From Hexactinellida sp. DTS-2022 (lineage: Eukaryota; Porifera; Hexactinellida): a DNA stretch of 64,000 bases. Positions 36,640 through 49,058 of this stretch are shown here, piece by piece (the first letter of the stretch is position 1; every line of letters starts with the position of its first letter). Both the position numbers and the translations under genes were made by a program. A model generated the notes under the pieces. It worked only from the letters and a program-made list of their open reading frames with translations. It had not been told where the DNA came from and searched no databases. The stretch lies in contig JAPNXP010000014.1 of assembly GCA_028753945.1 (NCBI GenBank), positions 2,852,001 to 2,916,000 of the forward strand, written 5' to 3'.

Positions 36640-36890
36640 ACTTGATAAATATATTTAAATACCTTGAGGTATTGATGACATGGCGAAAAAATCCCAAATT
36701 GAAGCTGTACAGAAATTAAAGAATCAGAGAGCACAAAGTTTGTAGTTTTTTGTTTTTGGGCAGCATTTTCCTTTGCAGGCACTATCAATTTACCAAACAG
36801 TAGCCACCAAAAGATAGTGGTCATGGTCCCAAATAAGGAACATGCTTTCGGCACGATGGCAATTTTGGATTTTGGTTGTTGGCACAGTAT
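36640..36890. repeat. Hairpin repeat, copy C
   Basis: The segment has the CTTGAGGTATTGATGACATGG start and the GGCACTATCAATTTACC core of the composite repeats at 10079 and 24861, with degenerate arms and extra sequence between them. Confidence 0.6.
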
Positions 36891-37719
36891 ACTAAGTGCT
36901 TAAACGACAAAGTAGAAAAATTAGGTATTTGCATTTATGCAAACTCAATAAATCATTCAAAATAAAATGGGTCTAGCATTTATTGCGCTACCATATTTAT
37001 CGAAAACATTTGTCCTGCATATTAGTCAGCCATATGTCATCAGTGGGACTTACTCCTGCTGAATTGGAACTGGTCGGTGCTGTAAGAAATGTTTTGATAA
37101 AACATGGTTAGATTCAATCAGTATTTATTACGAGCATAAGCGGAAAGTTATCCAAAAATTGCTAAAATTCTGGGGGGGCGAGACCTATCAATTATGGGTT
37201 GTACATATTAGAACTATGGGGCCTAGTTATAAATTTGGGGGGGGGGCGTGCCCCCCCTGCCCCCCCATGACCACGAGTTCAGTATGAATACTAGTGCTGA
37301 GTGATATCACAAAAGTTTAGTATCCAAAATCAATAGAAATCACCGAAAATATATAGATTTATAATAAACTTGGAAACTGTAGTGTCGAATTACGATCTAG
37401 AAGTCAGGAGGTCGATTGATTGATTATAAACTATAAGAAATCCAAATCCCAAAGTCGGATAAAATACTGAAATACGAACTCAGTATAAAACACAATAGTT
37501 AATTGGAACATACACAGCAATCGAATATTTAAATTTCATATCGGTGAGAAGAGGAGGTAAAGAAAGCAAGAGATTATTAATATACTATTTTAACTAAAGT
37601 TAATTCACGCTATATTAATCGCCTCCCCCCTATAGGTTCCCCAATTACATAATTATAAAGTTAAATCATATGGAATGACATCTAATTTTGGGCTAAATAG
37701 TGCATAAATACAGATATCA
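36891..37719. other. Intergenic DNA with a G/C-run MITE remnant
   Basis: G and C runs at 37170-37270 (GGGGGGGGGCGTGCCCCCCC) mark a degenerate MITE of the poly-G class. The rest is AT-rich and unremarkable. Confidence 0.45.
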
Positions 37720-39325
37720 CGAGTCAAACTCATCAGGGCCTCGCAACTCGCGAAAACATGTCACTAATTTAGAAGCTCTTTCTATCCCCAATCTGTTCCT
37801 GAGTTTTGTCTGAATTAGGCCAAAATTGGAAATATTCGTTCTATCGAAGCAGAACTTGATGGGAGTTTAAGTTAAAGAAGAGCTAAGCTACTCAACTCCA
37901 GGCTCACATTCTTATACTGTCTCTTTATGCACAACCACCATACACACGGGTCAACAATTTCGATGGAAGATTCCCCGTACATATATTCAGGAATTGGGTC
38001 ACTATCTGCTTGGTATGCGCATAAATCACTCAATACACCCTGCCACTCTTACTTGTGACCAATTCATGAGCAAGTTTCAAGTGTTCGTCATAAAGATCCT
38101 TCCCTCGATATTTCGGATGCAACAGGTATGCCAGGAAATGATATGGACTCATTGATTGCTTGAATCGATGGCGCAATTTTTCTTTGTAGGGGGTAATAAT
38201 ATATTTTTAGTCAATTTCAACCAACAAGGCATCAGCAATGCTCGAGCTATCAGATTGGACGGTGTTCAGAGCAATGGAAATTGGTTCTAGCTGTTCCTGT
38301 AGATGCTTCGCTTCATTTTCAAGCCAGTAATATTGATAATATTTACTATTCTCGTCCGGATAACTTCTTCATGTTGAGCATTTATCATCAAGTAAAATGG
38401 CCTATTTTTATTGAAGGTCTTAATGCATTCCAGTTGGCTGTTCCATCTTGTTGCACAAGGAGTTTGTGGCTTAACGGCACCTTTGTTAGAGAATTCAGAA
38501 AAAGAGCACCTGGTGAATGGTGATTGCGAAAGTATTTGCTCACTTCATTAATTTGATTCTATAGTCTGAGGAGTTACGTCTTGATCCAAAAGATTAAGAA
38601 AATGTGAAGAACAGCCATAGGCAACAAGTGCGTCATCGTAATCATATAGTTTTACGCATTTATTCCATTTTCTTTTTATTATCTGTAACAATTCCAAATG
38701 TATGGCATTTAAATTCTTTCTCAGCTAGAGTTAAAGACTCCTGAAATAAATTTGCACAATATGAGGTTGCGTTTTTTTGTTTGGGCCTGTATCAACTGCA
38801 TTGAGGAAATAGCTCTTCGAACCTGTATGAATAGAGGTAGCGATATCAGGATAATTGTGGATATCGCTCCAACCATCCTGAATCAAAGTAACATCTCTAT
38901 TCTGTATTTCATTAACGATATGTTGACGTATACGGTCATGTACAATATCAAGCAGGCGTCCAGATATGTCTTTCCTATTTGAGAGGAGTATCCAGGTCGT
39001 AGAAGAGATATCATGGCCTTGAATTCTTGATGTTCTGCTACATTAAATGGTATGTTATATGCGTAAAAATCTGGCTATCTGAAGATCTATTTGTTACTTG
39101 TTGCAGAATCAGTCTTGACACAATAAGAAGACGTTTGTGATTGACACGTCTTTGGCTTCTTATTAGATTCTGGTTCAGATTGAGCAATCTGGTTCAATTC
39201 TCAATCCACTTCAGGTTCCAGTTCTTGATGAGTAATAGTTACTGAATGGAACCGTTTTCTGTGAGTTCGTAGTCGCTCAATTTTATCGCTGACATAAGTG
39301 TTACAGTCGATGCATCTCATTTTAG
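37720..39325 (-). pseudogene. hAT relic of the BED/DUF659 type
   Basis: Minus-strand pieces in order are a BED-like finger (MRCIDCNTYVSDKIERLRTH) near 39320-39250, FGIVTDNKKKM with YGCSSHFLNLL near 38690-38580, PYHFLAYLLHPKYRGKDLYD near 38130-38060, and the dimerisation segment SSASIERIFSNFGLIQTKLR near 37860-37800. This is the DUF659/hAT_C plan. Many stops and frameshifts are present. It lies between NPEPL1 and the PIN-type element. Confidence 0.75.
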
Positions 39326-39550
39326 TCCCGCAATTTATAAGAAAAAGGTCCTAATGGGGTCGCTGGGCCTGCCACCTGAACTGGCCATTACAAAGCGATA
39401 CATATAAGAAACAAAATCAAAATTTGGAGAAATAAAGTGAATGCGTAATATTATATATCTGTCAATCATACTCCAATCAATATTATTTATAGTCATTCTG
39501 GTGTATTGTTTCAGCATATTTGAAACCATATATGGGTCAAAACAATATTC

Positions 39551-39850
39551 TATACGGGGAATCTGACAGAAAAATCTAGCAATGTTCGCTGTCAAGTTTT
39601 TCTCTTTAGATTATTATTATTCATCATCTCAGGTCCAAAATGGAACCTGGTATCTTGTTAAAAATTTCACCGACGACGTCCTAATCAACAAAAAGCGATG
39701 ACGTCATATTTAATGGAGATAAAAAATTCAATTTGATCGTATACTTAATCTAAATAGCTCATTCGAAAGAGCTAGAAGAGGAGAGTGATTTTCATATAGG
39801 AACTACACCTGTTATACTAAAGAGTCAAAAGTTACGAACGTTTATATATG
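39551..39850 (+). repeat. Left terminal inverted repeat of the PIN-type element
   Basis: It pairs with 44995-45292 with only scattered mismatches, including blocks TTCGCTGTCAAGTTTTTCTC and GAGTGATTTTCATATAGGAA. Confidence 0.88.
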
Positions 39851-42566
39851 TTTATTCTAAAGTTTTCTATTTTATTCAACTATTGATGCAATTTACTCCT
39901 TCTTTACTGCTATAACTTGTATGTAATCCTACCACCTGCTCAAAATTTACTAGTCCCATTCACCCAGCATAGATTAAATAGATTCCTAAGGTGGTGCTAG
40001 AGGAAGTCGAGATACATAATTTATTCTGCTATTGTTTTGACACAAGTAAAATGGAAGAAGCAGAAAAGAAGTCATATCATATGTGTGTCCTCTTTTCAGT
40101 CCAAGAAACAAGGACAGTTTAAATTGTATAATTTGAAATGAAGTAATGAGGAAAATGGACGCCTATAGAAATATAACCGCTAGTGATTTTGATAAATTTA
40201 TAAAATGCCAAGGATTGGAGAGAACTAAACATAGATATTCAAGATAAGGCACATATTTTACTACCGTTTTAGAGAAGATTTCGGGGTTACTTAAGCCAAT
40301 TGTGCTGTAAACAATTCATGCAGATTAAAATTTGGAATTAAAATTAATATTTACTCTCTACGATATGAGCAAGTCTCCAAGGTAGATTGAAAGTGAAGAA
40401 AACTCCCTTACGTTGGATCCACCACAGGATCAACAGAATAGGCATCTTCGTTTGAAAGTTAGCTATGACAAGAAGATCTGTTTAAACTGTTATGGGACAA
40501 AGAACACTGATGGTTTGAAATTAAATATAACGAAGGTGGGATAGACAGATGTTCAGAGGGCAGGGCAGAAGCAAGAATTTTGGAAAAGCAACCTTCTCCA
40601 AAACAAGCCATTCTAGGTTAGTCTTGTTTCTGTGCTGTTGTTGTCCATTACTTTTCTCCTATATTTAACTTAGAAAAGAGCTGACTCAGCTGAGTGAGCC
40701 GAAATAGATAAATTGTAAATGCAAATATTTTCCTTTTCAGGTTGATTCATCACAGGATTACTGGAAGCAAGGAACTATTGATTACCTACACAAATGCAAT
40801 CATTCTGCGTCGTACACTTCTATCCGCCTGCCAAATCAGGATTGGGCCTGAATGGTAATTGCAGGAGAATGTTTGTATCCAAATATGCGGAAAGGTGTAG
40901 TATGTCACAGCACTCTTAATAATAATGATAGCCGTCAAAATACATTAACAGGTTCGGGAACAACACACGATACAATTGTACATTATTCCAAATACCATCC
41001 AAGACAGAAGGGATATTGCCAACTTTTGGTGAGCAAATTGAATTCCCACTAGCTTTTTCAAGTGCAGCTGAAGATCTATCAAATGAAACTGCCCCTTACA
41101 TGATTTGAAAAAAAGTAGAACCACTTTATTTAAGAATCAAGTTGAAACGGATTGCACAGGAGAATTAGAACGGTGTCTCCGGAAAGACATAGTTTGGTCA
41201 GTTGCAGGATGCGTAGCAGACATTTCTGATGCTTTTGACCCACTTGGCTCGTGGACTGCCTTCAACAAGCAGATAATAATAATACAGTCACTTGCAGTCA
41301 CTCTTGAATTTTTGTAAAGTAGTTGCCGATTATAAGAACATCTATCGCTACTCCCAAGGGTGTTCTTATAACCGGCATCCACTGTGTGAATATACCCCAG
41401 GTTTTTAGAATCTTATCAAATATTTTTGCATATTTTATAGGTATCTACTATACTATGCCAACGAAATGCATCCAAGATACCTGCCAGTTAAACCTGAACC
41501 TCCAGACTATCCTGTGCTCAAAGAGTATATGGATTCCATGCTAGATTTAATCAAGGATTTAGAGATTGACCATGTCTTTGTTCATGCTGACGAGGCAGTC
41601 TACGCCAAGCTTTGCCACATACTGTGGAAGCACAAAGAACTTTACAAGAATATTTTATTGTTGATGGGTGGGTTTCACCAATTACGAGTGATGCAACGAT
41701 TATTATACAAGCGTTACCATTCAGAGGTATGCAACAGTGGTGTGTTGATGCAGATATAATCGCCAAGGGCTCTGCAGAGCAAGCGTTTGAGGGACGTCAC
41801 TATTACAGATGCATGCGTTTACATAAAGATTGCTTTGATGCATTAGTTCAGTTCCGCATTGAACAGATTACAAAGCAGAACACAAATATTGATGCTGACT
41901 TAAAAGAAAATATCAAAATTATTAGACAAAATCCAAGCAAAGAATCTTTGAATCAGGTTTTATGCCATAATTCTTTCAGTGCCCTGGTCTCTGGTGTTCT
42001 TAGTTTCAAAGATGGCACTGAAGGACATTTCACAATAATGTGCCCTAAAGATGTATCCACAATGCTGGCGATGATATCTGCAGTGCGAGAAGGAAATCTG
42101 AGCAGGCATATTGAGGCTGAGCGTGAAATGCTCTCCCTTACCTTTGCATTAAATCATCAAAATTATGCCGTTACTGTAGTTACCAGCATATCTTTCTCCA
42201 GAACATGTGCACAGATAACAAACAAGCTTTTCAACACTAGTCAGAACGGGGTTTTGGTGCAAGCGTCTCCGGAGAAAGGTTTACATCTATTCACGGAGAC
42301 TTGATTATGGAGCTTTTGAACAAACTAACAAAGGATATGCTGGTCCATTCCGTGCTGGATTTAGCAATGACATTTCTGCTGTGAAGTAATAGGAGCTTAC
42401 TATTCATGTGAACTGTAAACTGCGTGAAAACTTCGCAATATGGCTGCATTCAAAACATACTCAAAGCATAAGGAACTGTGCAATGGAAGTAAGAAAATTC
42501 ACAGTAAACACGTGACAAAACTAAAGAAACAACTTGATCTATATGGCATAGATCCGTTCTCATATG

Positions 42567-43170
42567 CAAGGGTGGGGTTGGTTAACCGATCCGAGGCTAC
42601 GGTTACAATTTGATTTCTCGCAACGGTTAACCGGTTAACCGCCCATCCTACTCAATACAATAAATCCTTTGTAAAAATTTGATTAGTGGCCAGGCACGTA
42701 GCTACGGGGGGGCGAGGGGGGCCACTGCCCCCCAGCAAAAAGTATTTCTCGCCTCCCTCCCAAGAGAATTTAGGAAGTGTTCGTTATAGTAAATAGAGTG
42801 ATTCGTCCCCCCCTTGCCCCCCCGACTCCCTGCACTTGCCCCCCCCAACATAAAACTTGCCCCCCTGAATTACATACTCTAGCTACGTGCCTGTATTATT
42901 CTACAGAATAAGACTCAGCTGTATAAAGTATAACCGCATAAGTATATTAACTGATACATTTCGTCCTATAGGTAAATTTAAATCAATTTTTTCTAAGAAA
43001 ATATAATAAGTGGTGATGATAAAATTCAAAAATCTTTAATACTTTATACATTAATTTCTCAATAAATCTGCTGATATTCAACAGACCGGCTAACTGATTA
43101 ATAAAACTCTAACCGTTAATCGATGTCAGCAACGGTTAACCGGTTAGCCGGTTAACCGAATCCAGCCTTG
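42567..43170. mobile_element. 604-bp hAT-like MITE with GGTTAACCG ends
   Basis: It starts CAAGGGTGGGGTTGGTTAAC and ends GTTAACCGAATCCAGCCTTG. Flanks share tcatatg (42560-42566 and 43171-43177). Subterminal GGTTAACCGGTTAACCG repeats occur at both ends. It interrupts the PIN-type protein between DPFSYA and the SFATGVEIP segment and contains a further MITE. Confidence 0.85.
42691..42893. mobile_element. 203-bp copy of the CAGGCACGTAGCTA hAT MITE
   Basis: The ends CAGGCACGTAGCTA and TAGCTACGTGCCTG are intact, and the interior is a shortened inverse copy of 8579-8975. No clean target duplication is seen. It lies inside the GGTTAACCG MITE. Confidence 0.85.
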
Positions 43171-45516
43171 TCATATGATAAGCCAAGATCATTTGCCACT
43201 GGAGTTGAAATTCCATCGAATATAGTGAATGATATGATGGGAACTGCTAAACTCGGAAGCAAACAGTATGAAAATTTCCTGAAAGAATGCCTCTATTTTG
43301 AGCCAATTGTAAGAAACAAGGTTTGTACCGGATTAGACAAAAGGAAGAAAGCACCAAGGGCAATCCAGGTCTTAAAAGTGGATAGGCAAGCTTTTGGATT
43401 GATTGTCTCAAAGTCTGTGAACATGGAAGAAGCATTCAATAATACGCTCACAACCGTTCCACTGGCAATTACAACAATTGAATTCAGTCTTAGGCAGTCA
43501 GACAATGCTCATTTCAGAAATCATTTGATATCTGCATCACAGTCGTGTACTGACAGCATTCCTCAGGATTGTGCATGGTTTGTTGATGGAATGGCTGCTA
43601 TAAGATCAATGAAACCAAGGACAACATTCAAAGAATTTAACTGAGCCTCATTCATTTTGTCACACCACAAAAGGAAACAAAACCATCTTGCATAGGAATC
43701 ATCAACGACACTTACAAAGATACGAGCGTGAAAGAAGGGACACGACAAGAGAGAGGGGAGCAAGGTCCAAAAGCCCACATTCAAAGTGTCGACCAAAAAA
43801 TGCTCCAAGGCTTGCGCTGGGAAGATTTCTTCATCGCGGCGACAACAAGGAGGATCTAATAGCGATAATTTCAGAATTTCTTCAATCACCAGAGGGAAGA
43901 TCTAAATTGCCATGCCCCTTTATCGGCATCCAAAGAGCACACATTCAGGATATATAGTCTTGGTAATAGTTTGCTTTTCGATTGCAATCATGAAGAGGCG
44001 GATACACGACTTGTACTGCATGCAATCCTGTCAAAGATGTGGTAGTGGTATCAAAGGACACAGACGTTTTGATTCTTCTTGTGTGGGTATACAGCCATTT
44101 CTCTATTACTAACAAATGGTATATGAAATATGACCACGAAAAGTTTGCTGATATTGACCTAATTGTAATTTTTTTAGGAAAGACAGTATGCACCATTCTC
44201 CCAGCATTCCATTCGCTAACCGGATGTGACACAACGTTATACTTTTTAGAGTTGGGAAAGTGCGGGTTTTTAATAAGTTATTAAAGGCTCCACACAATTG
44301 CTATTTACTACATAATCTGCAAAATGAAGAGCCACTGTGCAAGCAGAAAATCGAAGATTTGAAGCAATTCATATCTACAATTATGTATAGTGGTAATAAG
44401 AGTGAAAGCTATCTTCAAACCAGAATACTGTTGTATAAACAACAAAAGGAGAAGTCCTCTGTGTCCTTGCCACCTGATCTAGATTCTCTCCTACAAGCAT
44501 TAAAAAGAGCGCAAATACAAACTGTTATTTGACAACAATGCGGGGAGATTGCAATCAAACAGTTTAATCCAGAACAATATGGATGGAAGTGGGATGACAA
44601 TGCACAGAAAATGGTCCCGCATTGGTTTATTGGCCGACAGATGCCTCCAAAATTGCACAAGCAACCCAAGGCGAAGGTACAAGTTGTTGATAGGTTTGCA
44701 GACGATGAATCTTCGGATAGGCATGTACAGGAGCTAGAAAAATGCGATGTCGATCTTAACAAAAGCAAACAAAATAACCAAAGAAACTATAGTTGACAAG
44801 AACATTGAAAAGTCAAAATTTAGAAAATACAGAACAAACGATACATATGATGCAGCTGCAGACTGTGAAGACAATGATTCAGAGAGAGATGTGGAAGAAG
44901 ACCTTGTTGATAGTAGTTCAAATGCAAGTACAAGTGAAGTTTCAGACTTTTCCTCATCTGAGGATTCTGGCGATGAATGGGAACCATAATAAACATATAT
45001 AAACGATCGTAACTTTTGACTCTTCAGTATAACAGCTGTAGTTCCTATATGAAAATCACTCTCCTCTTCTAGCTCTTTCGAATGAACTATTTAGATTAAG
45101 TATACGATCAATTTGATTTTTTTATCTCCATTAAATATGACGTCATCGCTTTTTGTTAATTAGGACGTCGTAGGTGAAATTTTTAACAAGGTACCAGGTT
45201 CCATTTTGGACCTGAGATGATGAATAATAATAATCTGAAGAGAAAAACTTGACAGCGAACATACCAGATTTTTGTGTCAGATTCCCCGTATAATAGGGTT
45301 GTGCATGATATTTTGAGACGCGTGAGATTTTGAGACATACTACTAGCCAAACATGGATGTGCTATTAGAAATTATACAGTGATATTTTGAGACGCTATAA
45401 AGGAATTTTGGCTTATTTTACTTTTTATTAATTTAAGAATAATATATTTTGAGATCATAATATAGATAAACCCTATACTTTTATCAAATTAATTAACTAT
45501 ATAAGAAAGTTGATAT

Positions 45517-46411
45517 ATATGTTGCAGTGTATATGCACTTTTGGTGTACATGCATGTACACTGATAAGTTGGTGTACATGCATGTACACCGGTGTATATG
45601 CACTTTATGGACTATATTGGCTACAAGTGTATATACACCAGTGTATACGCACTTTCATCCATTTTTTATGTAAATGGGTGCTATTAAATTTAATTAAGTA
45701 TTGTGAATTCCTGTGTATCTATCTAGTTATGATTCAGTCGAAACAGGTTTTTCTAATCCCAGTTTTTTGTAACTAATCGTTTTCTATTTATTCTAAATGT
45801 GTAGGAAATTCCATTTTGTTTTATCTTCAAACGGTTTATTGTAACTATCGGATTTTTCTTACTTTATTTGCATGAAATAAATTGTTTTGAAAAAACCGGT
45901 TTCGACTTTATAACATTTGATTCTAATTGATATGATACAATTATTATCATACAATGCATTTCAATAAACACAAATTCTTTGAAGTTAATTCTAATTATAT
46001 TCCCAGCAATGCATCCTACAATTGCATGTGTGAAAATCTTATAAATCGATTGCAATTTTATCAAAGTAATTTACCCGCGCCGTATGTCATAATCATAACA
46101 TACGTATGTATAATACTAGCTATATTACATCGAGGGAATATATGTACAATTTCAGAATCAATGTTATATCATAACTTAGATACACAGGAATTCACAATAT
46201 ACGTATCAGTTTAAATTCATAAGCACCCATTGACATTTAAAATGGATAAAAGTGCGTATACACTGGTGTATATACACTTGTAGCCAATATAGTTCATAAA
46301 GTGCATATACACCGGTGTACATGCATGTACACCAACATATCAGTGTACATGCATGTGCACTAGTGTACATGCATGTACACCAAAGTGCATATACACTGCA
46401 ACATATACATT
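45517..46411. mobile_element. ~895-bp foldback element with GTGTACATGCATGTACAC ends
   Basis: Inverted repeats of about 190 bp (45517-45715 and about 46215-46411) begin TATATGTTGCAGTGTATATG and carry multiple self-complementary TGTACATGCATGTACA units. The centre is AT-rich and non-coding. It sits inside the Ginger-like element upstream of its gene. Confidence 0.82.
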
Positions 46412-46465
46412 AATTGTCTTATTCATTTACAACAAACAAACAATCAAATCCTTTCTTATTTTGAA

Positions 46466-49058
46466 ATGAATCCAAATGAATATGACGAAATCATTCACTT
46501 TATTCGCGAAGAAAAATATCCTGAGGTATCTCAAGCTTGACGTCAGACAAAATGGAAATACAAAAAAAGATTGTCTTCCTATTTTATTGGAGATACCAAC
46601 AGACCTTTCAAGGTAATATTGACTTCCTTATTCCCATATACCATTTTTTAATATCCCATGGTTTAATTGGATTCTAACCTTGAGAGAGTAAAGTGAAAGG
46701 CACAGTGACAGATTTGGCAGTTCCATTGAGTCTTGAGTTGGACAGCATCTATGAGAAGTTCCATGACGAAGTCGGTCATCCCGGAATAAATACAACCCTA
46801 CATTCAGTTCAGCAAAGATACACATGGGCAGGCGTTTCCCTAGACAAGGGGATCTTAAACCTTTTCACCCATGCCCCCCTTGGGTGACGAGTTTGAATTT
46901 TCTAAGGGTATACGCCTCCACTACAATACCTTTACGCCCCCCAGTTTAAGAACCCCTGCCCTAGACGTTAAAGAATATGTGAGTTTAATTATTCGGTATA
47001 CTTTTCTAGGTAGCACGTGGTTCGGTCATGGCCGGACCACACGCCATTTACAGTGACATTATTATAAAGGATAGTCCATCTTTGGCCGGACCACTTCTGT
47101 ATTTTTTCATACTTTATAAAAGTTTCTAACCTATATCGCTTCAGGTGAACATTATTATTTGTATTATTCAAAAGGGCAATTTTAATTTTGAATCATTTAA
47201 ATGTTATGATGCATTCTAACTAAATGTATAGTAATCCACCAAAACTATTTGAAGAATTGAATTTTTATTTCTGAATTACAATATACTTCTCGTTTGCGTA
47301 ATAAATCCTGCTGAATTATACTACCCTCAAATGACATTATGTTGTAATATAATTATGAATATCATAACATTATGATTTTAAGTCATGTTTACCCAATAAT
47401 TTCCATGAAGTGGCATCTGTGTTTATGTCACATGCTACTTGTGCGACAAGTGGCATATAAGGAAATGTGGCTATATCTCAGTGGAAAATAATCGAAAATT
47501 CATAATAATTAGAAACTAGTCACTTAGCTTTGTAACATAGTAGTACATATTAAGACCCATTTACAAATTATCCATATAGAAAACTGATTAAAATGGAGAA
47601 CAAGATAGGGGATCATTGGTCCAAACTGCTGAAACAGGTTGTGCTTGCAATGAACTCCAGCAAGAAAAGATCCTTCGGACAAACTCCATTCAAGGACAAA
47701 ACCCGGCATCAAGATCTCTTGTCCACCATTAACCTGCATACCAACGATGAGGAAGACTTTGATTTGGAAGAATCGATTTTCTCTGAACTCACAGATCCAC
47801 TGGATGATATCGAAGGTATAAACGACATATTTTGCCCACCTCCTGATAATCCCCTCGAAGCAGTTAGCAACATCGATAAATCTCGAACTTCTACACAGCA
47901 ATCAGCTATGGACAGCATCAATTTTGAACAACTCAAGCAGAAGATACAATATGATAAGAAAGTTAACAATAGTCTGTTAGTTGAAATGATGACGATATTT
48001 AATTCATACATAAGACACAGTCTATCTTGTTCATGACTCCTCTACATGAAGAGCTGCACAATAATTTATACAAACCGCACAACTATACTGCCAACACGAT
48101 GTCATTCGAGTATTTGAATGGTGGAAAAGAAGAGGAAGTGGTAAGTTAACAATGATTCATACGATAACTAGAAATTATCATTTTACCCAATTATTGTAGA
48201 ATAGAGATATTATGGAGATTATACTCGGATGGACAACAGATCTCTACCCAGCTATACAGATAGCCAACGTGCTAGATAGACACACAAACTACTGTATATC
48301 GTGGTTGGTTAAAACTATTTACCAATACACTGATAGAACTCAATTCAATTAAAATTAGTATGTTTGTTAGGTATATCAAAGCAGGTTATGAGATTAAAAT
48401 CATTCTTATATTAATTAAATTTTAACAAATTAATATTTTAGACAATGCAGTATCTAAACACAATGCTATGGGAATCATTTCACGACGCAGTTTCGCTTCG
48501 TAATCCATACGACACACGGATGGACACAAGGATCACAGTGATAGATGAAAATTGGCAGCGTAGTAAATACGATATAGGTGGCTGTTTTCACTCCCAGTAA
48601 TTAATTTGGATATGCATCGAAAAAGACAATTACCATTTCCTTCGATATGTTCTGCTTCGCAAGGTTCAAAATCGCTAAGTAACTTCCCAACGCTATTAAA
48701 TGGTTGTCTACAAACTGATTCAAATGATACATCTTCGCTCCATTATCTCTCGCTTTATCGCCAGTAAAGGAACAAGGAAACTAGGATGGTATTTTATAAC
48801 CAAGCGAACGACACAGTGTGAATACCTTAGCACAGTAATCCTATGAATCTTGAATCCATTTGGGGAACAGATGTGGAAATTTGTGCTGCTTTTGCTATTC
48901 TTGATGCCGATATCTTCATTGCCAATAACTTCTACACAACGAAGGACTCAGTAATTCACGAGGTGCGTTGGAGTTTACACAGAGCCACAGATAACCCTAC
49001 AGCCATCCTTTTATCCGAAACTACTTCGACCACTTTCAACCTGTCGAATCAATGCTGA
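46466..49058 (+). pseudogene. Ginger-like integrase with OTU-protease remnant
   Basis: ATG at 46466 opens MNPNEYDEIIHFIREEKYPE, clearly related to the start of the intact gene (MESTEYTEICDYLLHEKYPD), but a stop follows. The H2C2 zinc-binding part (YEKFHDEVGHPGINTTLHSV, 46750-46810) is interrupted by a 113-bp MITE. The catalytic core is missing, the intron-like block 47130-47560 being followed by the post-core segment (WSKLLKQVVLAMNSSKKR, 47593-48036). Small exons may follow at 48200-48590. At 48843-49058, WGTDVEICAAFAILDADIFI resembles the C-terminal half of an OTU cysteine protease. Integrase plus OTU is a reported combination in Ginger1 elements. Confidence 0.7.
46846..46958. mobile_element. 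113-bp hAT MITE
   Basis: The ends AAGGGGATCTTAAAC and GTTTAAGAACCCCTG are inverted with two mismatches. The exact 8-bp target duplication ccctagac lies at 46838-46845 and 46959-46966. It interrupts the H2C2 exon of the Ginger-like relic. Confidence 0.92.

Larger units (their letters stand above)
40380..44989 (+). pseudogene. FEN1/XPG-like PIN-nuclease protein of the transposon, broken
   Basis: N-terminal pieces include a Cys-rich patch (KICLNCYG near 40475), a peptide at 40852-41052 and one at 41105-41317 (LRKDIVWSVAGCVAD, GSWTAFNK). After an acceptor (TTTTATAG) come VFVHADEAVYAKL and ILLLMGGFHQL (41466-41690), then YYRCMRLHKDCFDAL to 42300, SFATGVEIPSNIVNDMMG and QAFGLIVSKSV (43168-43644). 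Next, near 43978-44284, are CNHEEADTRL, VVVSKDTDVLILL and HSLTGCDTT, which line up with the acidic motifs of FEN1/XPG nucleases (EAEA, DxD, LLGCDY). An acidic tail ends at 44989. I recall whole proteins of this plan as multicopy unnamed proteins in cnidarians and other invertebrates. Frameshifts and nested MITEs disrupt it. Confidence 0.72.
39551..45292 (+). mobile_element. 5.7-kb DNA transposon encoding a PIN/FEN1-like protein
   Basis: About 300-bp inverted repeats (39551-39850 and about 44995-45292), both starting at a TATA flank with CGGGGAATCTGACA, bracket the broken gene at about 40380-44989. TATA or TA may be the target duplication. A partial, near-identical inverted copy occupies 1-1695. 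Two MITEs are nested at 42567-43170. The inverted repeats include ATGACGTCAT-like sites (CGATGACGTCATAT). The superfamily is not one I can name. Confidence 0.85.

Noticed and set aside
45510-46214. Open frames on both strands in the foldback element
   Set aside because: They are translations of the TGTACATGCATG palindromes and AT-rich loop, not genes.
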